Source of the DNA: Pisaster brevispinus
Lineage: Eukaryota; Echinodermata; Asteroidea; Forcipulatida; Asteriidae
NCBI GenBank assembly: GCA_023634235.1
Contig: JAMKCF010000006.1
Span: forward strand, 13,124,647-13,188,646
Direction: 5' to 3'
DNA length: 64,000 nucleotides
In this document: positions 1 to 11,945 of the stretch, piece after piece
How positions within the stretch are numbered: position 1 is the stretch's first letter
How the letters are laid out: each line of letters starts with the position of its first letter
The notes under the pieces: model-generated
Told to the model about the DNA's origin: nothing
The model's input: the letters and a program-made list of their open reading frames with translations, nothing else
The model's database searches: none
Program-made: the position numbers and the translations under genes

Positions 1-70
1 CTTATCGTTAAGGATCATTACCTACTTATTTTTTGGCAGATGTTAGGGGTAATTGTGAATGACCTCTTAC

Positions 71-3000
71 CTCTGTCTTGACCTCCATGACCCCGTCCTC
101 GGTTACTGTGCTCATGCTGATAACTGGAATATTATCTTCCTTAAACTTATCGAGAAGTGCCTTGAAATAAGATCAGGGGAAATATCAAGATGACGTTAAT
201 TCCAGTACGCTTTCAGTTTGCTGTGGATTCATAGATAAACAACTTCAGGTTGTATCGTAAACTTGGATGTGATCCCTGGCTATATAGCAGTTACAGGTTG
301 AATGGCTTCTGACTGGCACCTCCGAACAAAGATATTGACAAAATAGGCAGACCGCCAACAGTAAGGCTAGATAGCTCAGTTGGTAGAGTGCTGGCATGTT
401 AATCAGGTTCAAATCCCGCTGTAGTCAATATTTCTTTGTTCAACCAAAAATTGACAAATAAAATTATATACTATTTCAGTATGCTGTGTGTTGGCATATA
501 GCATTTCCATTGCCACTTAGGTATAAGCTTGCCAAAATTGAAGACACATCATGTAGCCATCTGTAGCTTATATCTACCGAGTTGGATAAGATTGATTTGA
601 ACAATGAATAAATGTTTAAATGACCTTAAATACCTTTTTCTCAGGCGCTAGTTCATCCATAGTCACAATGTCGCACTTATTAGCACACACAATCAGAGGC
701 TTGTTGGAGAACAGTGGGCGTATACTTTCAAACAGCTCAACCTGTCAATCAAATTGAAAACATAATTTGTTAACCCTCATAAGGGTACATACTCCAAGAT
801 GCCACACAATCTCCCATTAATCTAGGCACACAACACTGAAGTAACCACTTCCCTGTCATTGTATTTAAAATGTGTGGTGGATCAGTGCCACGGATTGCCA
901 CTGCAGAAATTTACCAAGGTTGAGAACCTTATCTCTTCCAACAGTGACCCAAATTTCATTGCATTTGAGCACAGCTGGTGGCCTCTCCAGTTTACCACTC
1001 TCATTGAAACATTTTGGGCTATGGCTCTACTCTCTACATCAGCTTGTGTGTGCCTCAAAGTGTCACTGTTGTGGCATAGTGAGGTATGGGTTGGTTGTCA
1101 CTAGAAACACACCAATAGTAGGAGGGTCAGTAACTATATTAACAATGGGGTTCACACCCTTTTGAAATTGTTTCTACATATTGCTGAATCTTCATAAAAA
1201 GAAACCAATTACAGAAGAATGAACACGACAGAAATATGCAACTCTGTTTTGGCTTAAAAAAAAAAGACCCAGAGAATGCCTTGCTCACAAAACGTAATGT
1301 ACAACACCAACAAGGAAGGAAAAAAAATCAGCTGATCAGTGAGAAGTTGAATGCCTGAGAACAAGTCAAAACAAGATAGGTTTGAATTATACTGACCATT
1401 CACAAATACCTGTGACAGTTTATTCATTCTGATTTGTCGAGAGGAGATCATGTGGCCATGTTTAAACGTGCAATGTAAACACAATTAGCAGAGTTTAAAC
1501 ATAGCCCAAACTTATTGAGTCAAAAGAGGGAGCTATCACATAATTTCACGACCCAAGTGAAGTTGGTTATTTGGATAGTTTCAAACTGAATCGCAACAAA
1601 TTAAAAAATCGCTCAAGGACCTACTCAACACATGGATAGAATTCGAGGTGAGCGATGGTTAAACTGACAGATTTGTTCTCAACTTTTAAAGTTAAACAAA
1701 ATGTTTTTAATGGATAGGTATTTATGAATGGGGATAAAAGAATGGTCACTTGGTCTTAAACTGCAGTTTCAAACATTGCAGGGTTGTGGCCGTGCGATAA
1801 AGGACTGCACGGCCACAACCATGCTGGTTTTAAAGAGCAGTTTAAAACTGAGTCACCACTCTTTTGTTCCTTATTGTACCTGCTCTTCGACCGAATGACC
1901 ACACTGCTCCGACACATCCAGGATGTAGAGCACAGCAGCTCTGAGATGAGCCAATGCCGTGATGGCTTGCATCTCAATTGTGTTTCTATCCTCCAATGGA
2001 TGATCCAGGATTCCAGGCGTGTCCACAACCTGCCAGCGTAGGTAACGGTAATCCATGTGACCTACGTACAGAGACTTGGTGGTGAAGGCATAGGGTTCAA
2101 CTTCCACATCTGCTCTAGTAACCTGATTCAAATGGAACAGCATAAAATAAGTTTGGGTGAGAACATTATTTTTGGAGACAATTTTTTCATTTCAAATTTC
2201 AACCTCAACTTAAACCTCTTGATGTTAAATGATAATGATAATAATATGGGGCATTCATATGGCACTCTACAAAGAACACAGTGCCTCACAATCAACAACA
2301 AAATTAACAAAAAAGAAAGGAAGAAAATAAAACAAACGAATCATAAGCTGGGAAACAGGTGAGTTTTGAGTTGGCAGTAGATGCCCCTTCCCTGATAGCA
2401 CATGGCAGTTTGTTCCACAATATAAGGGCAACAACAAAGAATGAACTGTCCCCAGCCATCCTTTTGGAGCATGGAGCAATCAGTCTGGGTGACATCAGAA
2501 GAAAAGCCTGCTTGGTTGGTTTGTTTTAGATCAGTGTCAATCCAAATCCCTCGATGAAGACCAAAACCTTTGGAATCTGATTGAAATTGTGAAATCTTTA
2601 AAATATTTGCATCAGTTCGACTTCTCCGCGATAGTCCCTCAGTGTCACCACACATCTTTTGTATTATGCCCTGTTTGATCTCTCTCCTTTTAACTAACCT
2701 GCCTTCAAGTTAACTATCCAACAATATAATTCAGTTACCTTGTTCATGAAGCTTGACTTTCCAACGTTAGGAAAGCCACACAGCAACAGTGTGCGAGTGT
2801 TCGGATCGATCGACGGTAGACGAGACAAATGTTGGCGGACTTGTTCCAGATACTGTAAACTCTGATTCTGGCGTTTCATGATGGTGCACATGCGACCCAT
2901 AGCGGCACGCTTGAGCTGTTTACAGCGGTACAGAGTGTCACCATACTTCAAGAGACGCACATAGTCACGGGCAACACTGCAGAGAAAATATAAAAATTTC

Positions 3001-6000
3001 TTAAATAATTATAATAACAATAATTTGAAAGGCTAAGCATCCTTACTGATGAGCTGATATGCAAAGGAGGCGACTACAATGTGTTCGAGCTGCTGTCATG
3101 CAAGGGTACCTTCACCAACCCCTACATTACCATCGAGATTGAAACATTTTTCATTTTTTCTCCAGAGGAATGAAAATCAGAGGGCCCTGAGAAAAACACT
3201 TGTGGCATAGCAGAGTACCAAGGCACAGCTCTACTCACACGTGGCCTTAGCTGGGAATCGAACCAGAGCCACAGTGGCGAGAAGCAAGCGCTTCAGTCAA
3301 CTATGCCACTCCAAAGAGGATGAAAAGGAAACAGAAGTCTGTGCAAGTCTCACACGATCGAAAATGAGAAAACAAGTTGAACAAAGACTGAACATTTTTT
3401 AAATCAAATCTTTTCATTTTTAAAATCTATTTAATACAAAGTTGTTGAAAATAAAAATACTCAACACATTTTGTTATAAATACAATTTCCCTTTTTATAT
3501 AATACAAATAATGTTTTTAAATGAACATTGAAACAAAACTGAAACTTGGGACAAGGATGCTTCTTTTTCATAAACCCCATTTGCAAATCATGCCCTAATT
3601 TGTGCAGCCATTACTAATTTGTGCAGCCATTACCTAATTTGTGCAACCATCATCTGTCAATATTCTAGAACAAAAGATTTTTCAGTGAAAATTGGGCCAT
3701 GCAACTTAAAAGGCTTACAGGACTCGGATTCTTCTAAATCCTCCTAGTTTTGTTTATTATGTCGATTGGCCTGAATCCTCCTAGTTTTGTTTATTATGTC
3801 GATTGGCCTAAATCCTCCTGGTTTTGTTTATTATGTCGATTGGCCTGAATTCTTCAAGATCCTTTCATGACAGCGACCCTACCATCGAACCCTCATGAAA
3901 CCCAGATTCTTCTGAACCCCACTTTGGCCAAGCTAAATAAGACCCAAATCCTTCTCTTTCTTATTATGTCAAATACAGCCTGGTGACCTCAATCCTTCTA
4001 AATTCACCCATGGCAGAAAACCACTATGACCTCAATCCTTCTGGATCCTCCTCCACTGCAATATTCTCCTAACCCCAGTCCTTCTGAATCCTTCACTTTG
4101 GCAAAGAGGATGTAGAAGTATTTAGCTAGTTTTAACCCCCACTATCATCCCAAACCCACTCATTTCGCTATCCAGCAAAACTTCAAGATAATAATAGTTG
4201 TGGTGTATCTGGATTCTAATAATATTTGTATGCCTGGTCCTCTGCAAAGCTTGGTTGGCAAAGCTCTATACTTCAGCGATGAGATTTGACGAACGTGAAG
4301 TTCTTGAAAATGGCTCGGGGGCCTGGCATGCCTGGGTTCTACCTTCTTCTACAGACTATTGTGCATCATTAGGAAAGCAAAACTACAGATTTGGACACAA
4401 TGTGGACTATTTCTTTTTGCTCCCTTTTGTGACTGCTTCACTTCTTTCAAGAAAATTTAAAGACTCAAAGTGATTTTGAGAAAACCCAGAAATCAGCCAT
4501 AATCCTGAGAAATCACACATCTGATACTTGGGTGTATAGAGAAAACAACCAATGGATTTTGGAGGATGTGGGTAGTTTAAAGTTAATCAGCGACAATTTG
4601 AGCAAAATAGAATTTTAGCTGTTGCAAACTGCTTACCAACCTAAAGGACCTATGGTATAAATGCAAAAAAATAGTTAATGGCCTGACGTTTCGACCCTTG
4701 CACAGTCTACCTCGACGGACAATTTAAGCAAAAATGAACCAATGCATTTTTTCATCAAATAAGAAATCATGAGTCTTACTTGTCAATGAGATGTCTTGCA
4801 GTATTGATCTGTCCCAAGGCGAGCTTGTAATGGTCTTTGTCATACAGAACATTCATTAGATCAGCGTAGAACGGATGGATGTCCTAAAAAGCAACAATAA
4901 CATGAACAAATGATAAATATCGTGTTTGCTTTGACAAATTACAACTCAGATCATCTATCATAAGGTGCAATAAAAAGCAAAATGGTTCTCAGCTTTGCTG
5001 AGAACAATTTGAAAGTCCCACCCCTTTTAAGGTGATCCCTTGGCTGCCACTTCCCAGGTTGCATCGTAAACTTGGGTGTGAAACCTGGCTATACGGCAGC
5101 TACAGGCTGAACGGCCTCTGACTGGCAACCCCGAACAAGGCAATGACAAAATAGGCAAGGGCGACCATCGACATTAGGGCTAGACAACTCAGTTGGTGGA
5201 GCGCCAGCACATTAATCCGGAGTTCGCAGGTTCAATTCCCACTAAAGTAAATTTGTCTTTGTTCAACCCCAAACTAGATAAATTAGAGTAACAACTAAGC
5301 GAAGTGTCAGGTGACCTCAGGTAAATCATGGCGGCATGTGCAGAGATAAATCTGTCATCCATGTTACTAATATACGAGAACTGTTGATAGGCGGTTACAC
5401 TAGTGGGCAGAGCTCAACCCTCCCACTGTCTGACCATTCAATATCATCCCTTATGTTTTGAAACTATGCCAGCCTGCATTATCTGGGCCCAATGACATAG
5501 CGCTGCTTACCTGCGCTTACGATGCCCTGTAAAAGCAATGTGCTTTTATGGGCTGTAAGCGCCGAATTCCACACTAAGAAGGGCCATGAAATTGCAGCCT
5601 GATAACATAGTGGTGAATATGTCTAAACTGTACACAGATAGTTCTGTGTGGTTGAGTGCACAGTTGTGACACCATGCACAACCCCTGTAGTTCTGTGTGG
5701 TTGAGTGCACAGTTGTGACACCATGCACAACCCCTGTAGTTCTGTGTGGTTGAGTGCACAGTTGTGACACCATGCACAACCCCTGTAGTTCTGTGTGGTT
5801 GAGTGCACAGTTGTGACACCATGCACAACCCCTGTAGTTCTGTGTGGTTGAGTGCACAGTTGTGACACCATGCACAACCCCTGTAGTTCTGTGTGGTTGA
5901 GTGCACAGTTGTGACACCATGCATAACCCCTGTAGTTCTGTGTGGTTGAGTGCACAGTTGTGACACCATGCACAACCCCTGTAGTTCTGTGTGGTTCAGT

Positions 6001-9000
6001 GCACAGTTGTGACACCATGCATAACCCCTGTAGTTCTGTGTGGTTCAGTGCACAGTTGTGACACCATGCACAACCCCTGTAGTTCTGTGTGGTTGAGTGC
6101 ACAGTTGTGACACCATGCATAACCCCTGTAGTTCTGTGTGGTTGAGTGCACAGTTGTGACACCATGCATAACCCCTGTAGTTCTGTGTGGTTCAGTGCAC
6201 AGTTGTGACACCATGCACAACCCCTGTAGTTCTGTGTGGTTCAGTGCACAGTTGTGACACCATGCACAACCCCTGTAGTTCTGTGTGGTTCAGTGCACAG
6301 TTGTGACACCATGCACAACCCCTGTAGTTCTGTGCTGTTGAGTGCACAGTTGTGACACCATGCACAACCCCTGTAGTTCTGTGTGGTTCAGTGCACAGTT
6401 GTGACACCATGCACAACCCCTGTAGTTCTGTGCGGTTGAGTGCACAGTTGTGACACCATGCATAACCCCTGTAGTTCTGTGTGGTTCAGTGCACAGTTGT
6501 GACACCATGCACAACCCCTGTAGTTCTGTGTGGTTGAGTGCACAGTTGTGACACCATGCATAACCCCTGTAGTTCTGTGCGGTTGAGTGCACAGTTGTGA
6601 CACCATGCATAACCCCTGTAGTTCTGTGTGGTTGAGTGCACAGTTGTGACACCATGCACAACCCCTGTAGTTCTGTGTGGTTGAGTGCACAGTTGTGACA
6701 CCATGCACAACCCTTGTAGTTCTGTGTGGTTGAGTGCACAGTTGTGACACCATGCACAACCCCTGTAGTTCTGTGTGGTTGAGTGCACAGTTGTGACACC
6801 ATGCACAACCCCTGTAGTTCTGTGTGGTTGAGTGCACAGTTGTGACACCATGCACAACCCCTGTAGTTCTGTGTGGTTGAGTGCACAGTTGTGACACCAT
6901 GCATAACCCCTGTAGTTCTGTGCGGTTGAGTGCACAGTTGTGACACCATGCACAACCCCTGTAGTTCTGTGTGGTTGAGTGCACAGTTGTGACACCATGC
7001 ACAACCCCTGTAGTTCTGTGTGGTTCAGTGCACAGTTGTGACACCATGCACAACCCCTGTAGTTCTGTGTGGTTCAGTGCACAGTTGTGACACCATGCAC
7101 AACCCCTGTAGTTCTGTGTGGTTGAGTGCACAGTTGTGACACCATGCATAACCCCTGTAGTTCTGTGTGGTTGAGTGCAAAGTTAGCACACCATGCATAA
7201 CCCCTGTAGTTCTGTGTGGTTGAGTGCACAGTTATGACACCATGCACAACCCCTGTAGTTCTGTGTGGTTCAGTGCACAGTTGTGACACCATGCACAACC
7301 CCTGTAGTTCTGTGTGGTTCAGTGCACAGTTGTGACACCATGCACAACCCCTGTAGTTCTCTGCGGTTGAGTGCACAGTTGTGACACCATGCACAACCCC
7401 TGTAGTTCTGTGTGGTTCAGTGCACAGTTGTGACACCATGCACGACCCCTGTAGTTCTGTGCGGTTGAGTGCACAGTTGTGACACCATGCATAACCCCTG
7501 TAGTTCTGTGTGGTTCAGTGCACAGTTGTGACACCATGCACAACCCCTGTAGTTCTGTGTGGTTGAGTGCACAGTTGTGACACCATGCACAACCCCTGTA
7601 GTTCTGTGTGGTTGAGTGCACAGTTGTGACACCATGCACAACCCCTGTAGTTCTGTGTGGTTGAGTGCACAGTTGTGACACCATGCATAACCCCTGTAGT
7701 TCTGTGTGGTTGAGTGCACAGTTGTGACACCATGCACAACCCCTGTAGTTCTGTGTGGTTGAGTGCACAGTTGTGACACCATGCATAACCCCTGTAGTTC
7801 TGTGCGGTTGAGTGCACAGTTGTGACACCATGCACAACCCCTGTAGTTCTGTGTGGTTGAGTGCACAGTTGTGACACCATGCACAACCCCTGTAGTTCTG
7901 TGTGGTTCAGTGCACAGTTGTGACACCATGCACAACCCCTGTAGTTCTGTGTGGTTCAGTGCACAGTTGTGACACCATGCACAACCCCTGTAGTTCTGTG
8001 TGGTTGAGTGCACAGTTGTGACACCATGCATAACCCCTGTAGTTCTGTGTGGTTGAGTGCAAAGTTAGCACACCATGCATAACCCCTGTAGTTCTGTGTG
8101 GTTGAGTGCACAGTTGTGACACCATGCACAACCCCTGTAGTTCTGTGTGGTTCAGTGCACAGTTGTGACACCATGCACAACCCCTGTAGTTCTGTGTGGT
8201 TCAGTGCACAGTTGTGACACCATGCACAACCCCTGTAGTTCTGTGCGGTTGAGTGCACAGTTGTGACACCATGCACAACCCCTGTAGTTCTGTGTGGTTC
8301 AGTGCACAGTTGTGACACCATGCACGACCCCTGTAGTTCTGTGCGGTTGAGTGCACAGTTGTGACACCATGCATAACCCCTGTAGTTCTGTGTGGTTGAG
8401 TGCACAGTTGTGACACCATGCACAACCCCTGTAGTTCTGTGTGGTTGAGTGCACAGTTGTGACACCATGCACAACCCCTGTAGTTCTGTGTGGTTGAGTG
8501 CACAGTTGTGACACCATGCACAACCCCTGTAGTTCTGTGTGGTTGAGTGCACAGTTGTGACACCATGCACAACCCCTGTAGTTCTGTGTGGTTCAGTGCA
8601 CAGTTGTGACACCATGCACAACCCCTGTAGTTCTGTGTGGTTCAGTGCACAGTTGTGACACCATGCACAACCCCTGTAGTTAAATGGTTTCAAATGGTAG
8701 GTCAACTCCTCAAAGGTATGGAGGGACGTCGTCTGGTAATGACCCTGAATTTGTTTGGGGGTAATTTCTACCCAAAAGCTTACTAGTTATAAAGATGGTA
8801 ATGGTGGTAAGCATCCTGCGAAATCGTTTCCTCTGAAATGCCCCAGTTGATTAGAAATCAATTAAAAAACATTTGAATCTGAGAAATGATTCATGCATGA
8901 ATCGATTCTCACATTTCTGAGGGTTGGTGTCGGTCGCGAATGCTGCGAATGCTGCGGCCAGGCCGCTGTCACCTCTCTAAACGCGGACGAATTCAATGTT

Positions 9001-11692
9001 CGTGTGAAAATACCGTGGCAGTTTTTTGCTCTTTTCTCAGCAAGTACACTGTATTCAGCTGAAACTTCCACAGGTGACTTTTATTGAAACTTTCATTATA
9101 GTAATTACCAATCGATGACCCTACCAAGAGTAGGATTTGATTGGATCAAGTCTACTGAGAATAACTATACCTACCTCTAATTTTGGAAAGTCATTGATAA
9201 TCATGGTGAGTTTGTCATGGTAATTCTGCTGGGTGTATTTGACTTTTCGCATGTAGAATTGACGGATGCGACTGATCTTGTAATGTTTGTGAACGACCGT
9301 TGGTGTCTTGCGCTGTGTCTTAGACAGTACAATGTCAATGAAGTCCTGTGGATAAATAGAAACTAAATCAGTGTCAATATCACAAAACAAAAAGTCTGGT
9401 ACAAAACAACACGTTTTGACTTGAGAGTATTTGATATTATTACACCTCATACATATTCATGATCTAGATCCAAATTCTCTCTGGTCCATTCACCAACATG
9501 TGGCAAATTTTATTTTTTGCTGTTTGCCAAGTGCGGACGCCAGTACTCATGTGCAGGGTAAGCTCCATGCATGGTAGATTGCCACATGTGTAACAGTCTA
9601 CTTTGCATGCGCTTTACATGCAATCATTGAACTGTCACTCACACGCAGGAACATCTAAATGTCATGCTGTCCTAAGCTCAATGATGCTGGGCTAGAGAGA
9701 AGCTTGAGGTATAATAAAACAAATGTAACCTGGTTTATTTCGGATGGACAGTCGATATTAGCTTCCCTCAGTATTGGAAGTCGACAAACTAGTTTCAGAG
9801 GCAAAGCCTCAGGAACTAGAACATGAGCAACGTAACTTCTGCGGGGCGGGTTGTTTTAAAGAATTGCCTAATATAGGAACATAGAGTTATCTCTATGAAT
9901 AGGAATAACAAAATGTTTGCTCAGGATGAGCGTGCACACTCCCCGCAGCAACTGTAACCAGTGTGCCCTATAAACAGTCGTTGATTTACATCCACCACTG
10001 ATATACACACCGACTGCGCAAAATAGCACTAATAAGCTTTGGCATTTATTTGGTATTACAGAGTAGTCACGGTATTTGTTCAATACCGTACAATACCAAG
10101 AGCTATTTAAGAAATACCAGAACACCGTTACGCTCAGTTTTCAAATTCAAAACCGCGATATTCTCTACAAAAAATGAAAGAAAGAAAAGAGAAGCCAGTA
10201 GACGGTTTTCAAGCTATTTTCGTTGGGTCTTTTTGTCATTTTGGGGCATTTTTTTGTGGCTTGGTTTGGTGAGAATTATTGCAAAATGGGGGTTCAAAAT
10301 GGGGGTGTAACCTAGCCCTGGTAGGACGTCAGTGTATGTTGAACTACACTGACGTTCTGGGTATAAAGCTTGTGTATCATGCGAACAAAATTTTGCCTAA
10401 TGTTTTTTCTTATTTTTACCTGATTTAAGAAGCTAAAAATTCTGTTCATATATTCTTCATGGCCATAACTACACTCTTGGGGCGTCCAAAAATAACAAAT
10501 ATATCCATGGATGATATTATTCCATCTTCCGGGTCAATGCGCTTTGTAGCACGAATGAATGAAGTCTAGGTGTTAAGACTTCGTTTTGATCTGTCACAAT
10601 ATTTCCCAGGGTGGTGGCACTATATATCATTTGCAGGAAGTTTGTGGATGATAGCGCCCTCTTGCGGGAAATTATGATAAATCAAAACAAGCGAGAGAAA
10701 TCTTGCACCAGACGAGAACAAGTGTGATGAACTTGTTGATGGGCGCGCTTGCGTGCGAGTGAAATATGCTTGACGTAAGCTCAGAATTCCCTGCTTCCGT
10801 AAGCGTCGATTCTTTGCTTACGGTAAGCAGAGCCATGAAATTGGGCCCAGATGTTGTACCATTTAATATCGGCGTAATAATTTATGCATAATGAATGGTC
10901 CGTGTGCGAACTTGACCCAAATGGGAGAGCGGCTGGGTTTGCGGTCGGGTTGCGGGCCAGGTTTTGCCTTTGGTGCCGCATGTGATTTGTTGCGCACGTC
11001 AACGTTTTTTTCTTTGCGCATGTTTCCGTAAATCATCAGCCGCGCTTTCATACCTTGCGTTCGTTCATCCTCTTACAAAAAAAAAAGTGAAACTACTGAA
11101 ATAAATCAAATCTTGAAATACGAAGAAAATAAAACAATCGTACCCCCTTAGCATGCTTAGTTAGTATGATCACCGGACCGAAAAAAGGCCGTACAAAAAT
11201 TGGCAGCCCGATCTATACAGGCACTTGGGAGTTTTTCTTACACAAACTGACACATTACTTTTAGTAATGGATGGATAAATTAATCTCTCCATCTATCTCC
11301 ATTGATTAAGTCAGCAAACTATCCTGCCGGATACATCAACGCTAACTTGCGCACTGCGTGTGGAAATAGACTACTGGTGGATATAATACTGAGTGATATG
11401 TCCCTTGAATTCAGCTAGTGTTGCGCTGTTCACAGCAGCCGAGGAGAGTGAGTTCCAGTGTTTAACAGTTGATACGAAGAATGAATCTTTGAAGGCCCTA
11501 GCTTTGTGACTGACTTGAATGAATTTTTGGTTGTTTCCCCTTGTATCTCTATTCTCTGGTACTATGTATTAGGCTGAACATACATAGTTGTGAAGTGGAA
11601 TGTCGGTGTCCGGAATGTCGACTTAAACAAAGTAAAAACTTTACCTTTGACGTCGGTACGACGGTTATTTTCTTGAAATTATACATCGACAT
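71..11692 (-). CDS. GTPBP4: GTPBP4/NOG1, nucleolar GTP-binding protein 1 (5' half, runs off left edge)
   Basis: NOG1 is an OBG-family GTPase that joins pre-60S ribosomal particles in the nucleolus. I assembled seven coding exons (minus strand, 5' to 3'): 11692-11645, 9345-9175, 4883-4780, 2976-2739, 2122-1880, 741-634 and 160-71. All have GT-AG borders and codon phases match throughout, giving residues 1-334 of a family about 630 long. Exon 1 encodes [16 protein letters not shown], the typical NOG1 N-terminus, and the first in-frame ATG is used. Exon 2 continues with [15 protein letters not shown] and a conserved helical region. GTPase motifs are G1 GFPNVGKSS (from residue 175), G3 DTPG (221-224) and G4 NKCD (289-292). 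The last exon ends VMEVKTE at a GTAAGA donor, so the C-terminal half lies left of the window. Introns are about 0.5-4.3 kb. The identification is secure because exon after exon matches the conserved family sequence, which I recall but could not align. Confidence 0.96.
230..440 (+). mobile_element. tRNA-derived SINE, copy 1
   Basis: The tRNA-like part (about 367-428) contains TAGCTCAGTTGGTAGAGTGC, an A-box-like motif, and GGTTCAAATCC, a B-box-like motif. It is preceded by a segment (CGTAAACTTGG, GCTATA, TCTGACTGGCA, GACAAAATAGGCA) that recurs in the same order at 5048-5280. It is followed by TTTGTTCAACC in both copies. The anticodon region is eroded, so this is a retroposon rather than a working tRNA gene. 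It lies in an intron of GTPBP4. Confidence 0.8.
3237..3313 (-). mobile_element. tRNA-like SINE fragment
   Basis: Read on the minus strand it has GGAGTGGCATAGTTGACTGA followed by GGTTCGATTCCCAGC, a B-box-like motif. No acceptor stem can be drawn with confidence. It is probably the head of another tRNA-derived retroposon. Confidence 0.45.
3728..3850. repeat. 37-bp tandem repeat, about 3 copies
   Basis: The unit contains TCCTCCTAGTTTTGTTTATT and ATGTCGATTGGCCTGAA and is repeated three times nearly perfectly. Eroded TCCTTCTGAATCC-like echoes continue to about 4100, suggesting an older and longer array. Confidence 0.85.
5045..5285 (+). mobile_element. tRNA-derived SINE, copy 2
   Basis: This is the second copy of the element at 230-440, in the same orientation. 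The tRNA-like part (about 5178-5248) has CAACTCAGTTGGTGGAGCGC and GGTTCAATTCC. The shared head segment and shared TTTGTTCAACC tail show that the two copies belong to one family. It lies in intron 2 of GTPBP4. Confidence 0.8.
5486..5595. mobile_element. Short inverted-repeat (MITE-like) element next to the minisatellite
   Basis: GGGCCCAATGACATAGCGCT on the left faces GGGCCATGAAATTGCAGCC on the right, an eroded version of the GGGCCCAATTTCATAG terminal repeat seen elsewhere in the window. It ends about 45 bases before the 49-bp array. Confidence 0.55.
5640..8680. repeat. 49-bp minisatellite, about 62 copies, in GTPBP4 intron 2
   Basis: The unit runs AGTTCTGTGTGGTTGAGTGC, ACAGTTGTGACACCATGCAC, AACCCCTGT (49 bases). 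Units differ mainly at a few sites: GAG/CAG, GCACAA/GCATAA, GTGTGG/GTGCGG. Rare variants recur exactly 882 bases (18 units) apart, for example GCAAAGTTAGCACACC at about 7177 and 8059 and CACGACCCC at 7441 and 8323. The right part is therefore a tandem duplication of an 18-unit block. No coding role: the array lies inside an intron of a conserved gene. Confidence 0.98.
8718..9123 (-). mobile_element. MITE, AGGGTCATAGA family, copy 1 (reverse)
   Basis: The right end ACCAATCGATGACCCTA is the inverted form of the left end of the copies at 30127 and 37291. Shared internal blocks in order include CAGCTGAATACAGTGT, GCTGAGAAAA, TTTCACACGAA and the palindrome around TGAGAAATGATTCATGCATG. The left end is eroded. 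The element abuts GTPBP4 exon 2 (9175). Confidence 0.75.
10317..10362. repeat. Perfect hairpin
   Basis: AGGACGTCAGTGTA and TACACTGACGTTCT are nearly perfect inverted arms around an 8-base loop. Most likely a remnant of an inverted-repeat element. It lies in GTPBP4 intron 1. Confidence 0.6.
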
Positions 11693-11945
11693 GACGGTTG
11701 CTACAGTAGTACAGTAAGTGAGGAGTCAGACACTGGTAATAATAAATAGTGAAACAATTCGGAAAAACGGCACAAGAAGTTCCGAAAGCGTCATTAACAC
11801 AACACATACAAATCATGTACAGCATGCAGTGGGTACTGAGTTGCACGGTGGCACGTTCTGCAACACCCACTCACTACTGATGTACTGCATTTAAGGAGCA
11901 TGTATTTCAGACACGTGGATTGCAACACCGCCGAACGGTCTTGTT

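Noticed and set aside
367..428. Possible functional tRNA gene
   Set aside because: A and B boxes are present, but no proper anticodon arm is visible and the whole unit recurs as a longer repeat at 5045.
5640..8680. CRISPR-like array
   Set aside because: Units are contiguous without unique spacers and the genome is clearly eukaryotic.
5546..8705. Many minus-strand frames of 74-253 residues with [17 protein letters not shown] repeats
   Set aside because: They are readings of the 49-bp minisatellite inside a GTPBP4 intron, open in all three frames because the unit has no stop.
11030..11050. ATG followed by a GT donor (MNERK) as the first exon of GTPBP4
   Set aside because: It is too short and lacks the conserved N-terminus, which is found at 11692-11645 with correct phase.
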